Below are positions 1 to 11,379 of a stretch of 64,000 bases of DNA, piece after piece. The DNA is from Galaxea fascicularis. Taxonomy: Eukaryota > Cnidaria > Anthozoa > Scleractinia > Euphylliidae. Where the stretch lies: positions 23,697,234-23,761,233 of the forward strand of contig OX419335.1 of NCBI GenBank assembly GCA_948470475.1, read 5' to 3'. The position numbers and the translations under genes were made by a program. A model generated the notes under the pieces. The model worked only from the letters and a program-made list of their open reading frames with translations, was not told the origin of the DNA and did not search any database. Each line of letters starts with the position of its first letter. Positions within the stretch are counted from its first letter, which is position 1.

Positions 1-2272
1 GCTGGGTTGGGTGGCGACGCCATAAAAACGGCTAATCCGATCAGAACGAGCCAGGTTTTTTCCCATCTTACGATTAAAGAAATTGTTTGAAGCTGTTTCC
101 TTATCAGATAAGATAACCTCGGCTGCACCATGGATCATTGAGCTTATTCGTATAATTGCTTAACATCGGCGTTTGCAGAAATTACTGGAGCTTGAATACT
201 TTCAAAACAAATCGGGCACCCCTTCGGTAATTAATGTACACTTTTAAAACAACTTGTCTGTCGTATAAAATAGTTTTCAGCCACTATTCTTCGTTTTTCC
301 AGAAGTCGCAGACTTTGTTTAGCTTTTAAGTCAATTATCCGAAAGCACGTAAACTACAAGTACGATAATTGTTGCAATTCTTTTCTTCCGTGGACATGAT
401 TTGAATTCGATTTGGTCGCTCAGCATGAAGCAAGAAAACAAAGCAATTGTCACAAAAACAGATTCGACTCACCAGCCTAGGTGACAAATACAAATTTGCC
501 AACCAACTAAGAATTATGTGGAAAATTGTTAGAAACTATTTAGATTTCTTTGTGTTAATCTTTCGCGTTTTGCAACTTCGGCAACTTTCGTCCACAACGA
601 ACAGGACATCAGAGCAGGTTTCCCTACTGAGATTACAGCCAAAGTTCGCTTCCGTAGTTGCATTCCATCGTTTCCAATTTGAATCTCAATTTTTAAAATG
701 CGATAATTAAGTGCTAACTGAATCAAAATGTTCAATGGTGGCACAAATAGGGAAAAAAGATAAGCCAGGACTGTTGCCACCTGAAAGGCACAACACGATC
801 TCTCGTTAGTTACAAAGAGTTCACTCATCTGTTAAGAGATTAAAATCACTTGAACAGCGCAATACATAATAATGATCTGTGGATGCCTCAATTAGATACG
901 AGTTACTCAAGGGAGTGCATTTTGGCGGCCTGAAATTTAGCCCACTAATTTAACTGTTCGTGGTGTAAAATCGCGACTTTTAACTCATTTTGTTAATCTT
1001 GGAAGCAATGTCGAAAAATTTCACCCTTTTCTGGTGTTCTGACGTGTCATTATTGTTCAAATCTGCTCAGAAAAATAACACCCATTTTGTTTTAACCTAG
1101 GATGCATTCTTCCTGACCCTGAAACAAACACAATTTATCTGATATCGCAATTAAGTTTTATTAAGGTTATATCCATTACGTTCTCACATCTTGCGCGAAC
1201 CTTTTCACTACCAAGAGCATTCGTGATTCAACATAGGCCCGATACAAACTGTACGGCCGCAGCACTTGCCATAAGATTTACGATTTGCTTGGAAGAGGGC
1301 ACCTTAATTTCCTTGAATCACGTATTGACTCTGGCAAAAATTCATGCTTATTACATTCCTGAAACAAGGAATTGTCACTTGGGAGACCATATTTGTGGCC
1401 GGAATGATCAGTAATAGAGAGCCGAAAGAAAGGGGCAAAGACAATATTTGCTATCAAAAGAAAACAAGAACCATGTTTGCTGATCCATTCACTTTGTTTT
1501 AACAGCAAAATATTTCACCGTCTAATTGCTTTACAATCACTGGAAACATGTTGGTGTCAACGAACTGACGAAAGTTATTGTGGGACCCTTGTAGGGATAC
1601 GTACAGGAATGTACATCCAGGTGACTTGTGGCTCAACGGGTTTTCAATACTGAATCACACCTTTGGTACCCGGCCACTGAGCTGTTACTGATGGGCTGTA
1701 GGTAATTTGAAATCAGTGGAAACTGCGAAATTCCTACAACCTGATTAACAAACTTGGAATAATATAAAAAATAACACGAAATAAGCCTGATGGCTACTTT
1801 GTAATTGTAAATAAAATTAGGTTAAACAAAAACATATTCCACTGGTTAGATTACCAGCTCAACACTTAACTCACGCTATGGTTTATGTTGTCTGCAATAA
1901 CAAAAAACTATTTCTTAATGGCGGCGACGTTTTGTTTTCGTCCAGCTTCAGCTCAGCTTTCAAGGATAGAAAATAGATTCTCATTTAAAAAAAAAACAAC
2001 GATAATAGCACTGTTCTCGAATTATTATGGACCTTCAGATTTGAGTACGAGTACGACTTTTCAAATCTTGTTCGCGTGCTTTAGGTCATTACTAGTGACA
2101 TCAATCTTGTTTCTACAATTTCCTGATCTGCTGGTAAGCAACAAGGAAGAGTTAGGGTTCAGGGAAGGTGACTGGTTTAAAATCAGAAATTCGTACTCGT
2201 TACATGTATGATGGCTAGAAAACTTGAGTCTTATTATTTTAATCTTTCTTTCTTTCTTTTTAATTCTTCCAG
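1..2272. other. Upstream region of the GPCR, no gene assigned
   Basis: No convincing exon was found here on either strand. The first visible GPCR exon starts at 2273 after a pyrimidine-rich acceptor (CTTTCTTTC tract, 2246-2272) and needs one base from an upstream exon, so a 5' exon with the extracellular N-terminus must lie here or before the window. I looked for a phase-1 donor after a hydrophobic stretch and did not find one; the GTAAGC at about 2132 fails because its phase-1 frame is stopped. Confidence 0.5.
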
Positions 2273-5200
2273 GATCTGTTGGTAACGTTATGGTGTGCGC
2301 TGTTGTGTATAAAAACCAAAGAATGCAAACAGCTATGAACTTGTTTCTTGTTAATTTGGCGGTGTGGGACATACTCGTGTGCCTTTTCAACATTCCCTTC
2401 ACTTTGATCTACAATCAACTGAAGTCATGGCCGTTTGGTCTCTTCTGGTGCAAGACGATGCCGAGTAAGTCAGTTATCGTACAATGCTATACGTATATAT
2501 GCAAAACCTACTTGTTTTTCTAATAAGATCATCTTGTTCATGAAGAGGTCATCGCGACTATCTTTAGGGGGTGACTAACTTGCTATACCGGCACAATGCG
2601 GGTGGTAATACCTTCGGGCACGTCAAACTTCTGCGAAACCTAGCAAACTAGACATAGCACACTTCTGTCCTTATAACAGTTCTACGTTTTCTTTATTTAA
2701 TTAGTGCCTTATTATACCTCCCACTTCCTTACTTTAACTTCCCTCAGGCAATGTTGAAATATTCGGAACTTTCTTTCCGGGACAAATAAATCTTGACATT
2801 GCAAAGTGGAAGAAAGGAATAGTGAACTGTCGCATGACTTCCGACCCCCTGTAAGTACAGAATGGCGGAACTGTTAAAAGAAAACGATTTGGTTGGCTTG
2901 TACATACTGATGGGTGCAGAAACGGTAACTGGAGAGAACGAGCGTGATCTTTTATTTTTTCATTAAACTCGGGTTTTACTCATTAAGCGAAAAATAGTTA
3001 ACGGGGTGGTGGCAGGCCAGGGTTTCAATGCACTTGGCTTGTCTTATAGTCGTATGGTGTGCTTCAAGAACCTCCTTCCCAGTCCTCCTGAGGCACAATT
3101 TCGATGTGCTGATTGGCCTGCGTGTTTTTATTTCTTAGTTTCATACTGTCAAAGTAATACTTGTTAATGGCGAAAGACGATTTAAACAAAACCTCTCTAT
3201 AACTCCTAAGGACGCGCAAAATGGTATCTGCAGAACGTTAACAACTAAAATTCGTGGTTGTTTCTGGTTTAAAACAGGTCAATTAGAAAGTCAGACAGCA
3301 ATGCACTCACTCGCTATCAGCTACTCAAACCTCTCATTTCATTTGCGGCAGACACTCTAGCTGTCCAGTCTGTACACTTGCGTCGTTCAATCTTCACTAT
3401 GCTATATAATCTATTGCGACTTCAAGTTGAAAAGTTCTTAGATCTTACATGGAACAAAAACAGCTGCTAAACCACAGAAATCATTTCAGAAGTCATGTTG
3501 GTTTTAACAAACACAGAACAAATTAAGCCTCAGCGATAACAAGAGGTAAATCTGTAAATGTAACCGTGGACGAAGTAGCGGGAAATACACCGTTCATCAA
3601 TTAGGCGTTGGTTTTTAGTGCCAGGCTGTTTATTCGGAGGATAATAGTTTCACATTTTTTTTGTGTATTATTCGAAGATAAGATATTGTGGGGCATCCAT
3701 GCCCTGGCGATCCCGACACAGGTCAATATCTACAATTATTAAAAGACAACGTTAAAATACCTTAAATCAACTGAACTGTACCGACCTACGGCAAAAGAGT
3801 TATTATGAAATCGCTCACTATGAGTCATTTGATCGATCAGGGTTTCAATCTTGACAGACATCTATTTCAATTTGGAGTAGCTTTTGTGCTAAGCGCAATT
3901 CGTCTGGGTTTGATAACAGCTCGTTATCACAGCTTACTTTATCAGTTCAGCGGATGCACGAGGCAAATGCCAGACTGAAATCTTATCAACAGCGAGGAAG
4001 TCTAAAATAAGCTACCTTACCACGAGACAATTTAAGCTTTTGTGCGGGTGGAATGAAAATAGGATTCTCAAAGATCATATACGAAATAACCCCTGGTGAT
4101 GCACCAGCGCTTATTGCCAGTTCGGTAGCTGTGCTCACGACACTGCATTTCTTTCAGCATTGCAGGTAATGAACCTCATCGCATCAACTGGTTCGCTAGT
4201 AGCCATCACGATTGAACGCTACCGGGCAATATGCCTTCCATTCACACCTCCCTTATCAAAATTCCAAGCAAAGCTTGCAATAGCTTTGGTATCGATGACT
4301 TCATTCTTGTTGGCCCTGCCGGAGGTTGGTGCATACAAGCTTGGGGGGCCATTCGGTTGTGAGGAGAAGTTCCCGGCTTTTGAGTTACGGCAAGCCTACT
4401 CCCTGGTTCTCTTTCTGGTCTGTTACTTGCTGCCGTTACTGTTCATCACCCCAGCGTACACGAGAATGATCTTAAAACTGTGGCACGACCGCGATGATTT
4501 ACCGGGCAGCGGCGTGTCGGAGGACCCCAAGAACAAGAAAAGAAAAAGAAACGTACTAAAGATGATGGCGATTGTTGTCACGTGCTATGCCATCTGCATG
4601 TTACCGACCTATGCCATGTTTCTGTGGCTTGACTTCGGATTGAAAAAAGATGGTAAGTGCTTACTTATCTACAAGGCGACGGGTTAGAGGTAAGGCAGTG
4701 ATAAAATAACTTAATTCGATTCTGGGCTGTTTTCGAGTTGAACCTATTATGTAACTTGGGTTTGCCAGCCTTTTTATTCTTGTTCTTACCACTTTAACGG
4801 AAAATGACTTACAAACCACTCGCATATCGCATCAAAACCCACAATACAATCGCTCTGCACAATACAATACGATCTCAAAATACAATCGAGCGAGGGGTTG
4901 ATAAAGTGAAATCATCGTCAAACCTGCATCTCGGATGTTTTCCGAGTTAAAAGCCATCTTTCTCAAATACTACTTAGGTCTGTATTTGAGAGCCACAAGA
5001 TTTTCAGCTGCTAGCCCAATTGGACAATGTCAAATTTGCGTTTAACGCAACTGGGAACTTAGTTCCGTGGTTGAGCAAGAGGTGCTTTGTCACCATCCGG
5101 GATGTTTTTACAAGAGGTGGACCCTATCTTCGTTTAGGAACATGGCGCCAGTTGATTGTGGACCTTCACTTTTTTCGTTACAGGCAGAACTCAAAGCTCT

Positions 5201-5752
5201 TTGTGAGAGGCTAATTCTCATATACGATTTGTAAACAATATTTGGACAACGCATTCACTTACTTAAGCTTAGCAAATAGAGGAAATTCGCACTTTTTCAC
5301 ACCTTACAACCCAACGCTCGTTTGACATTCTAAAGGCAGGTGGAAAACACCTAAATTACTCGCCATATGATCGGAAACATCACGATGTTTACTACTGAAC
5401 TTTTCTTAAATCCCGCGTCAAAAAGCCTTCATCACACCCCAGCTATGACCTCTTCACAGAGGAACGGAATGTTGCAGGCGTGATCCTCATTTATTAGGTT
5501 TTCTTGTTTCCAGAACCGACCCCAAAGTACTTCTTCACATTGCTGAGCTTCACGCAAATGATGAACTTCCTTAACAGCTGTGTAAACCCAGTTATTTACT
5601 GGTGCCTAAGCGAGCAGTTCTCCAAAGGTTTCAAGAAAATTTTGCGCTGCAACAAACTCAACTCATGGACAAGACAGCACTCGTCAACGAGCTCATCTGA
5701 GCCTAACGTTCATTCTACTGTCAATCCCAACACGGTACCCTCAAGAGTATGA
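2273..5752 (+). CDS. Class A (rhodopsin-like) GPCR, peptide-receptor type, three exons, 5' exon missing
   Basis: A seven-helix plasma-membrane receptor, probably for a neuropeptide; the ligand cannot be told from sequence. Exons are 2273-2464, 4158-4652 and 5514-5752, all joined by phase-1 GT-AG introns; with one base from an upstream exon they give 308 codons plus stop. The first exon starts in TM1 (GNVMVCAVV, the GNxxV motif) and carries TM2 with NLAVWD and the TM3-end cysteine (WCK). The second has the TM3 end ERYRAI (ERY in place of DRY, common in peptide receptors), TM4, TM5 and TM6 with CMLP. The third has TM7 NSCVNPVIYW (NPxxY) and a short tail after helix 8. Basic residues KNKKRKRN in loop 3 are typical of G-protein coupling. 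The extracellular loop 2 has a cysteine (FGCEE) that can pair with the TM3 cysteine. The start codon and N-terminal glycosylation region are not located. Orexin/NPFF/QRFP-type relatives are the likeliest kin. Confidence 0.88.
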
Positions 5753-7084
5753 CGTGATAATCAAGTAACTGCATAATGACGTGACAAACGAAGACTACAT
5801 CTTGTCACGCAAGAGTTCTTGGTAACGCACAGGATAGAGAGGATTGGCTAGTCACTCACACCATCATCACTTGTGGCATCATCACTTGTGTCATGTAAAA
5901 CTTGCCGCCGTATTAGCTCCTGGTATCGAAAACTAAAGGTGTCTAATACCAGCAGCAGTATGGCGTGACAACATGTGACTAGGTTTGGTCACACTAAGGA
6001 ACTGCGCAGTGTTCTCCATCTGCCAGTGAATAATGCGCCTTAATTTTGTCAGATAACACAAGCTCAACCTCTAAAAACTGAAAGAGAGAAGGTCAACCTA
6101 GTATAACGCGATTGTCGAAACTGTGTGGCGTAACTGGAATATATCCAAACAATGCGATCACGTGACGTGACTTAACTGTTACGTCACAAAACCTTAAAGT
6201 AGCAAAACTACTCAAACAATAAGTTGGCAAAAAAAGACCATGAAGTGCAGGTTGCAGAAAGTGACACAAAGGCTACAAGTGACGTGTGGCCACAAGCGAA
6301 AAAAGAAAGTAGGTTCTAAAGCAAACAACAGCTTTATGATAAATTATCCAAGAGCAGAATGACAAATAACATTGTAAATCACTTGACAACAAGTAGGTTG
6401 TTGAAGGGAAAAACATAACCGGGATAATTAGCGGGTATGAAATCGTGATTATCCTGTGAGGAATACCATGATGCCGTTGTAATCATTTCACATTTCACAG
6501 AACCATAGTTTTCAGAAGGAAAGGCTAAGTTATAACTTTGTTCCCACGTGCTAGTACTACCGTCTCAACTAGCTTACATTCTGTGTAATAAATACCAACA
6601 AAATACAAGAAATTAAGGTTATGTATATTTTACCTGAGTCATAGGCGTTTGTACAAAAGCATGGTTCAAAGTGGATGCACAAAGCTGCTTTAAGTTATTT
6701 TGAAATAGTTTTACTTGCTTAACTGAAAGATACACGATATCATTGTAAAATACAAGTGTCTTTTGTTATACAGAGTAATAGATATTGAAACGTTATTTTG
6801 TCAGCGTTTGATTACTTTTTCTTGTACGCCCCCAAACCTGAGTACAATTTAATGTCCCCGGCGAGGCCATTCAGTGACCCAAAAAAGCAAACCTAATTTA
6901 TAAACCGCCTGAAGGAATTTTTGAACCAAAGATGCAAAAACGAAGGAAACAAGAACGTTTTATGCTGGTCTCGTCTCTCGACCTTCGCAATGACCCCTGA
7001 GGTCTTGTATGCAATTTAGTTTGCGGATTTGATCAGATATCTTACGGCTGCAAATGTTTCTTACAAAAGGGCAATAATACATGC
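5753..7084. other. 3' flank of the GPCR, no gene
   Basis: No coding signal seen. A possible polyadenylation signal AATAAA lies at 6587-6592, about 835 bases after the GPCR stop, so this may be a long 3' UTR. A short local duplication built on CATCATCACTTGTG occurs at about 5860-5895. Confidence 0.4.
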
Positions 7085-7086
7085 CA

Positions 7087-7290
7087 CCCGTACGAAATCG
7101 GCAGCGCTGCCGCAGCGCTGCAGAATGGCTTCAAAAAGTGCTGCAAAAGCACTGCGAAGTGGGTCGCTGCAGCATTGCCAAATTTTGGCTGCTTAAACGC
7201 TGTCACGGGCAGTCGTTCGCCAGCGATAAAAAGCGCTTTAGCAGCGGTCCGAAAACGCAAAAAAAAAAAATCAGCGCTGCAGTATAACTG
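7087..7290 (+). repeat. Dispersed repeat rich in CAGCGCTGC, copy A
   Basis: Begins with CCCGTACGAAA followed by many GCAGCGCTGC and CTGCAAAAGC words. A second diverged copy lies inverted at 12815-13057, ending in TTTCGTACGGG. Open frames in both are a by-product of the repeated CAG/CTG words. Element class unknown; no clear target-site duplication was seen. Confidence 0.5.
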
Positions 7291-7493
7291 CACATCCGCT
7301 TCAAAAATGCAAAGAATGTTTATGTGGTATATCATTTAACAGCTTATCGGAAGCGATTGGCAGCGGTTTGGCAGCGGTTTGATAGGAGAAATAAAGGACG
7401 TTGCAGGACAGCAGCAAGTAGGCTTAAAAAATGCAAAGAATGTACATATTATTTATAGAAATAATCAATCGCGCGTGGCCGGGCCGCGCTAGC

Positions 7494-7632
7494 CTGCAAA
7501 CAGGCTCTCCATTTGGGTATTCCGAGAGATGGTCGTGTCGACTTGCTCTTTTAAAAAAAATGGCACGCGGTCAAAGATCGGGGATTGGGGCGGGCAAGAG
7601 AGGGGAGAGCCTGCAATGGTCTTTGTAAGATT
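7494..7632 (+). repeat. Dispersed element with CAGGCTCTCC/GGAGAGCCTG ends, copy A
   Basis: Starts with CTGCAAACAGGCTCTCC and ends with GGAGAGCCTGCAATGG, so the copy itself has 10-bp inverted ends (7501-7510 and 7604-7613). The interior contains GGGGATTGGGGCGGG. A second copy of the same sequence lies in the opposite orientation at 9285-9413. Probably a short non-autonomous transposon or part of one. Confidence 0.6.
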
Positions 7633-7862
7633 TGAGTTCTGCCCCCTTTTCCGCTTGACTGATCTCGAAACAAGAACAAAATTGTCTTTAATTCTAATCA
7701 TATAATCTGCAAAGGGCGGTATATCCCAAACTGAATGGTTTGTTCTTTAAGTCTCTTCAGTGTCACTCTCTTCCAGCTTGTTAATTAGTTGAGGAAATTG
7801 TTTTTGTCTGCGCTCACTGTCATGCTGCCTGAATATACGCATGCAGGCCAAGAACATACATC

Positions 7863-7950
7863 TTGAACATTCACCCGTGCAACCGAAAGGGAAGATAGCA
7901 GAATAATTGAACATTCACCCGTGCAACCGAAAGGGAAGATAGCAGAATAA
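7863..7950. repeat. Exact tandem duplication, 44-bp unit
   Basis: The unit beginning TTGAACATTCACCCGTGCAA occurs twice head-to-tail (7863-7906 and 7907-7950) with no differences that I can see. The identity suggests a recent duplication. It lies just downstream (minus strand sense) of the HIRAN-like exon. Confidence 0.9.
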
Positions 7951-8006
7951 TTGTTTAAAGGAAAATGCGCTTCCCTTGTAATGTATTGTGGCGTTTTTAA
8001 ACTTAC

Positions 8007-8220
8007 ACAGTAATCTCTTTGTGTATGGGCCAAAGAGGACCAACAAGCTCGATTTTAAGATGACCGAGCTGCCCCCGATCATTCGTAACTCTGAACGCAT
8101 TCCCACGTTCTCCTCTCTTCTTGAATGCGTAGAATATTTCTCCGACATTCACTTCAAAAGGGCATTCGTGATAGCCCTTGACTACACAGCGCACTGACAA
8201 TTCAACTTGCTTCGCCATCT
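8007..8220 (-). CDS. Isolated exon with a HIRAN-like domain
   Basis: On the minus strand a frame starting at ATG 8218 reads MAKQVELSVRCVVKGYHECP and continues with VGEIF, KKRGERG, and NDRGQLGHL before PLWP. The order GYHxxxFxV-x-GE followed by a GHL-containing strand resembles the HIRAN fold (a small DNA-end-binding domain of helicase-like proteins such as HLTF). A splice acceptor (TTGTTCCAG) precedes it and a perfect GTAAGT donor (plus-strand 8001-8006) follows, so it has the look of a true internal or first coding exon of about 70 codons. No partner exons were found between 5.8 and 11 kb. It may be a remnant of a gene or of a mobile element's host-derived protein. The domain call comes from memory of the pattern, not a search. 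Confidence 0.45.
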
Positions 8221-8384
8221 CTGGAACAAGCAAACTCTGTAACAAGTGTGTTCTGGGAATCCCGGTTGAAGTACAAGGATAAAAGTGCGCAATCGAATTA
8301 CCCAATTACCCTGGACGTGTAAATATGCCCGGGACCAAAGAAGCACGCCCACGCTAACACGCGCCAGAAAGTTGCATAATGAAT

Positions 8385-8560
8385 TATCAATCAATGATTT
8401 TCTCTAGAAATCAATGGTAATCAATAGCAATTAAGACTCCAAGTGTGATTATCGATTTTTATTGATTGGTTGCACCAATCAATAACAATCAATGGATTGT
8501 TATTGATTATTATTGATTGTATTGATTGCAATCAATCGATCGGAAACCATTGATTGACAA
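8385..8560. repeat. Cluster of AATCAAT/ATTGATT words with a perfect hairpin
   Basis: About fifteen copies of ATTGATT or its complement lie within 175 bases. Positions 8477-8490 and 8495-8508 form a perfect 14-bp inverted repeat with a 4-base loop. Could be the end of a fold-back element or simply low-complexity DNA. Confidence 0.6.
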
Positions 8561-9259
8561 CGCCGGGGAACACCTGAAGATAAAGCTACAATTTGCCTAA
8601 TAAAGAATCGGGCGCTTAAGAGGGGGAAAGCAGCCGCAAATGCTTTTATTGTACACAAAGCTATGCGCGCTTATTGCACCAGTTAAAAGTTTGACACTAC
8701 ATGTATTTTGAAATGTAGAGACGTTGACGAGCTCGCAGCGTTCTCGAACAAACTGGTTGTGAAGAAAAATGAAGTGTATTTGCCGCTATGGAACGCCTGC
8801 ATTCGTGGGTAGGGCACACCGCTTCGGCCAAGGCAAGTAAAAAATCAGGCAACTGAGGAAGGTTTCCAAACACGTCTGAGCTTTCGAGTTCCCCTGCTTT
8901 CAATCCTCAGAGAATTCGCATCTTCTTCCATCTGATCTGCAGTGGTGCTCTCGAGGAGTCCAGCGATTTCATCACAGCGAAAACTTGAAACACAAAGCTT
9001 TTTCCAATGCTTGTAGTCAACACGGTTAGTACATCCTTTTCATTAAGGAGACTCTTGCCAGGTATTGCTATTTCTTCAGATCAATTCGCTTTTAAATTCA
9101 AAGACGAGATAGCTTCGTTGAGCTGAGAATCCATATAATTATCCGGCGTGTGAAACAAGAGCCGAAAAAGGCGTCTGTCACGCAGGCTACGTTCGCGGTG
9201 TCTGAAATACCTCTGCTCACTTATTTGACATGTGTCAAGTCGAACTGGCCAATCAGCAA

Positions 9260-9284
9260 TTTACGTTCAGAATCTGAACGTAAA
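9260..9284. repeat. Near-continuous 12-bp palindrome
   Basis: TTTACGTTCAGA at 9260-9271 is followed, after one base, by its exact reverse complement at 9273-9284. It sits right beside the end of the inverted element copy B, so it may be part of that element's end or its integration site. Confidence 0.7.
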
Positions 9285-9413
9285 TACTCAAATCGTAGAA
9301 GGACCATTGCAGGCTCTCCTCTCTCTCACCCGCCCCAATCCCCTAGCTTTTGACCGCGCGCCATTAGAAAGCAAATCTCGGAATAACCCATACGGAGAGC
9401 CTGTTTGCAGGCT
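9285..9413 (-). repeat. Dispersed element with CAGGCTCTCC/GGAGAGCCTG ends, copy B (inverted)
   Basis: Reverse-complement relative of 7494-7632: CAGGCTCTCC at 9310-9319 and GGAGAGCCTG at 9394-9403, with the same GC-rich interior (CGCCCCAATCCCC) and the same flank words (CTCAAATC, CCATTGCAGG). Together the two copies bracket about 1.65 kb in inverted orientation. Confidence 0.6.
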
Positions 9414-9429
9414 AGGGCCGCGCAGTCAT

Positions 9430-10339
9430 GCGAGAAACCACGCTTGTGAACAAAATGCAGATTTACTTTATAATTTACTCATTTACTTTACCTGTATTCA
9501 TCGAGGGGCCCTCTTCATTTTACCTCGCCGTTTATCCGAATGGCGAATACCGCGAAAAGCCCGTTCTGATCCATCTCGCTTAGAGGTGAACTCGAAAGCG
9601 TCCTGAGCTTTGGAGTGTCCGAAGCGATTCACCAGCAGTACGTGTAGCCGACAATATTTATTTTTGTTTTTGGTGAAAAACAGCACTCTTCCGAGTAGTA
9701 CAGACCATAATATCAACTGAGAGCGCTGTCCAATAAAAAAGCGAGTAACGTGGGTCACTGGCATAAACAAAGCTAAAAGAGTAACGCAACAAGTAACGTA
9801 ACCAGGGAAAACTGAAAGCCATTGAAGATATTGCATTGAAGATGTGGGAGAGCACACACAGTACATCTGATTTGACAGGAGCCGTTTTTGTACTTGCCAC
9901 TTCTGAATATAATTGCTTCTTATAAACTATTTAACTAAATTAAGAAATTTGGTTTTCTGGGCCAGGCTAAATATTTTATTTATTTTTATTTTTCTGCCTA
10001 TTTTAGGCTGAAAATATTATTGTAATATCCAGATTTGTACATTAAGAATTCATCAAGATAATTTACGGCTTAATTGAAGTATTTTGTACCGCGCTCCACA
10101 CGTGTTACATGAACCTTTCATTCTACTGGCTAGTTTTCCCGTTTAGTGAAAGAAAGTTTTATATTTACAGTTTTTCAACACACAAAAATATATTCTTCCC
10201 GAAATCTCATTCTCTGGTTTATTGCTGAAATATTCTTAAAGTTTGGAATTTTAGCCCAGACATTCTATAAAATATATTCTTGTTAAAAAAGAGTGTATTC
10301 CCAGTAACTCACAGTTCAAGTTGCATCATGGTTTTGTAA
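9430..10339. other. No gene seen
   Basis: AT-rich DNA with T-rich runs around 9970-10020. Open frames here lack splice context or family resemblance. Confidence 0.4.
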
Positions 10340-10546
10340 AGCCGCTGTTACACGTTGAAACTTTTAGCTGAAACTTGTGTGCAACGACGTTGCGAAACAT
10401 GTTTCAGCAGGCGTTGCGCCGTGTAACATGGTCGGTTTCGTGAGACTTTTTTAACTTCCGTTGCGAGACAAGTTTCACGAAAAGTAGAACCGCTTTCTAC
10501 TTCTGCAACGGTCGCAATGATTGCAGTGGTGACAAAAACGAGAGTT

Positions 10547-10578
<32 letters not shown>

Positions 10579-10627
10579 CGCGGTGCCGTTGCACACAAAT
10601 TTAACAAATTTAAATGTAACAGCGGCT
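10340..10627. mobile_element. Harbinger-like MITE, 288 bp
   Basis: Ends are AGCCGCTGTTACA and TGTAACAGCGGCT, a perfect 13-bp terminal inverted repeat, flanked on both sides by TAA (10337-10339 and 10628-10630). A three-base TWA duplication is typical of PIF/Harbinger transposition. The interior has repeated GTTGCG/GAAAC words and no coding capacity for a transposase. Confidence 0.8.
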
Positions 10628-10630
10628 TAA

Positions 10631-11190
10631 TGTTCATTGACATTGTAACTCTATAGCTTTGTTCACGACTTTGCCAATGTCACTTATATTGCTGACCCCA
10701 ACACAAGCGTATTCCTTGAATTGAGTGAAATTCAACAACAATAATTCAGTTCTGGTCCCTCGTTATTATAATTGATGGATCATGCTTTTAAAATTTTAAA
10801 TCTAATTAATTGTATATATTTACGTCAAAGAACCTTTCTCCTTTAACAAGGGGCTTATACAGTTGGTTTGCCGCCTGAATAAATTATCTGGGAACGGGTG
10901 TCTCGTTAGATAAATTATACTCAATGCACTGTGAGAACCTAAATGCACTTTAATCTGTACCGAAAAAAGAAAAAAAATGGTCACTGGTTTAACTGTTTAT
11001 CTCAGCGATAATTAAATGTAATTTATTTAAATCTATTTGCTCCTCGTGCAACCAAAGCAGTTTATACGGCTTTACGACCCAGCCGAGTTAGCCACTGACG
11101 ACACTGACATTACTGACCTCGAGATCACAGTGACGCGAACTGAAACCATTTGAAAACTGATGTTGCTTAAAAAGAGTGGGTGCAACGTAC
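10631..11190. other. No gene seen
   Basis: AT-rich spacer. Nothing recognisable apart from sequence just downstream of the minus-strand exon remnant. Confidence 0.4.
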
Positions 11191-11379
11191 CTAAAATTGC
11201 TTTAATTTCTGCATCATAAAGCCTTTCCTGGACTTTTTTCCGGATCTCCTTTCCCTCCATTTCACCGGGCAGGTGATGCCCACTTTTAGGACACAGTTAA
11301 ACTTGTCAAGGACAACATCATCGGCTTCCACGACGCTGAACAGCTTTTCATCAATACAATGAACAAGCGCAAACATCAT
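11191..11379 (-). pseudogene. Frameshifted exon remnant of an unidentified protein
   Basis: The minus-strand frame from ATG 11379 reads MMFALVHCIDEKLFSVVEAD and on to GITCPVKW, then loses frame. The next frame continues EGKEIRKK and YDAEIKAIL up to a good donor (GTACGT, plus-strand 11185-11190). One missing base just after the TGG codon would join the two halves. The pattern of a short ALVxxID..SVV strand set followed by VKW and YDAEI resembles Tudor/SH3-like modules seen in uncharacterised cnidarian proteins; that match is from memory. No downstream exons were found. Either a decayed exon or a 1-base sequence error. Confidence 0.4.

Noticed and set aside
1885..2211. Frame just upstream of the GPCR as its N-terminal exon
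   Set aside because: No phase-1 donor compatible with the acceptor at 2272; the only GTAAGC would give a stop in the needed frame.
7863..7950. CRISPR-like repeats
   Set aside because: Only two abutting units without spacers, in a eukaryotic context.
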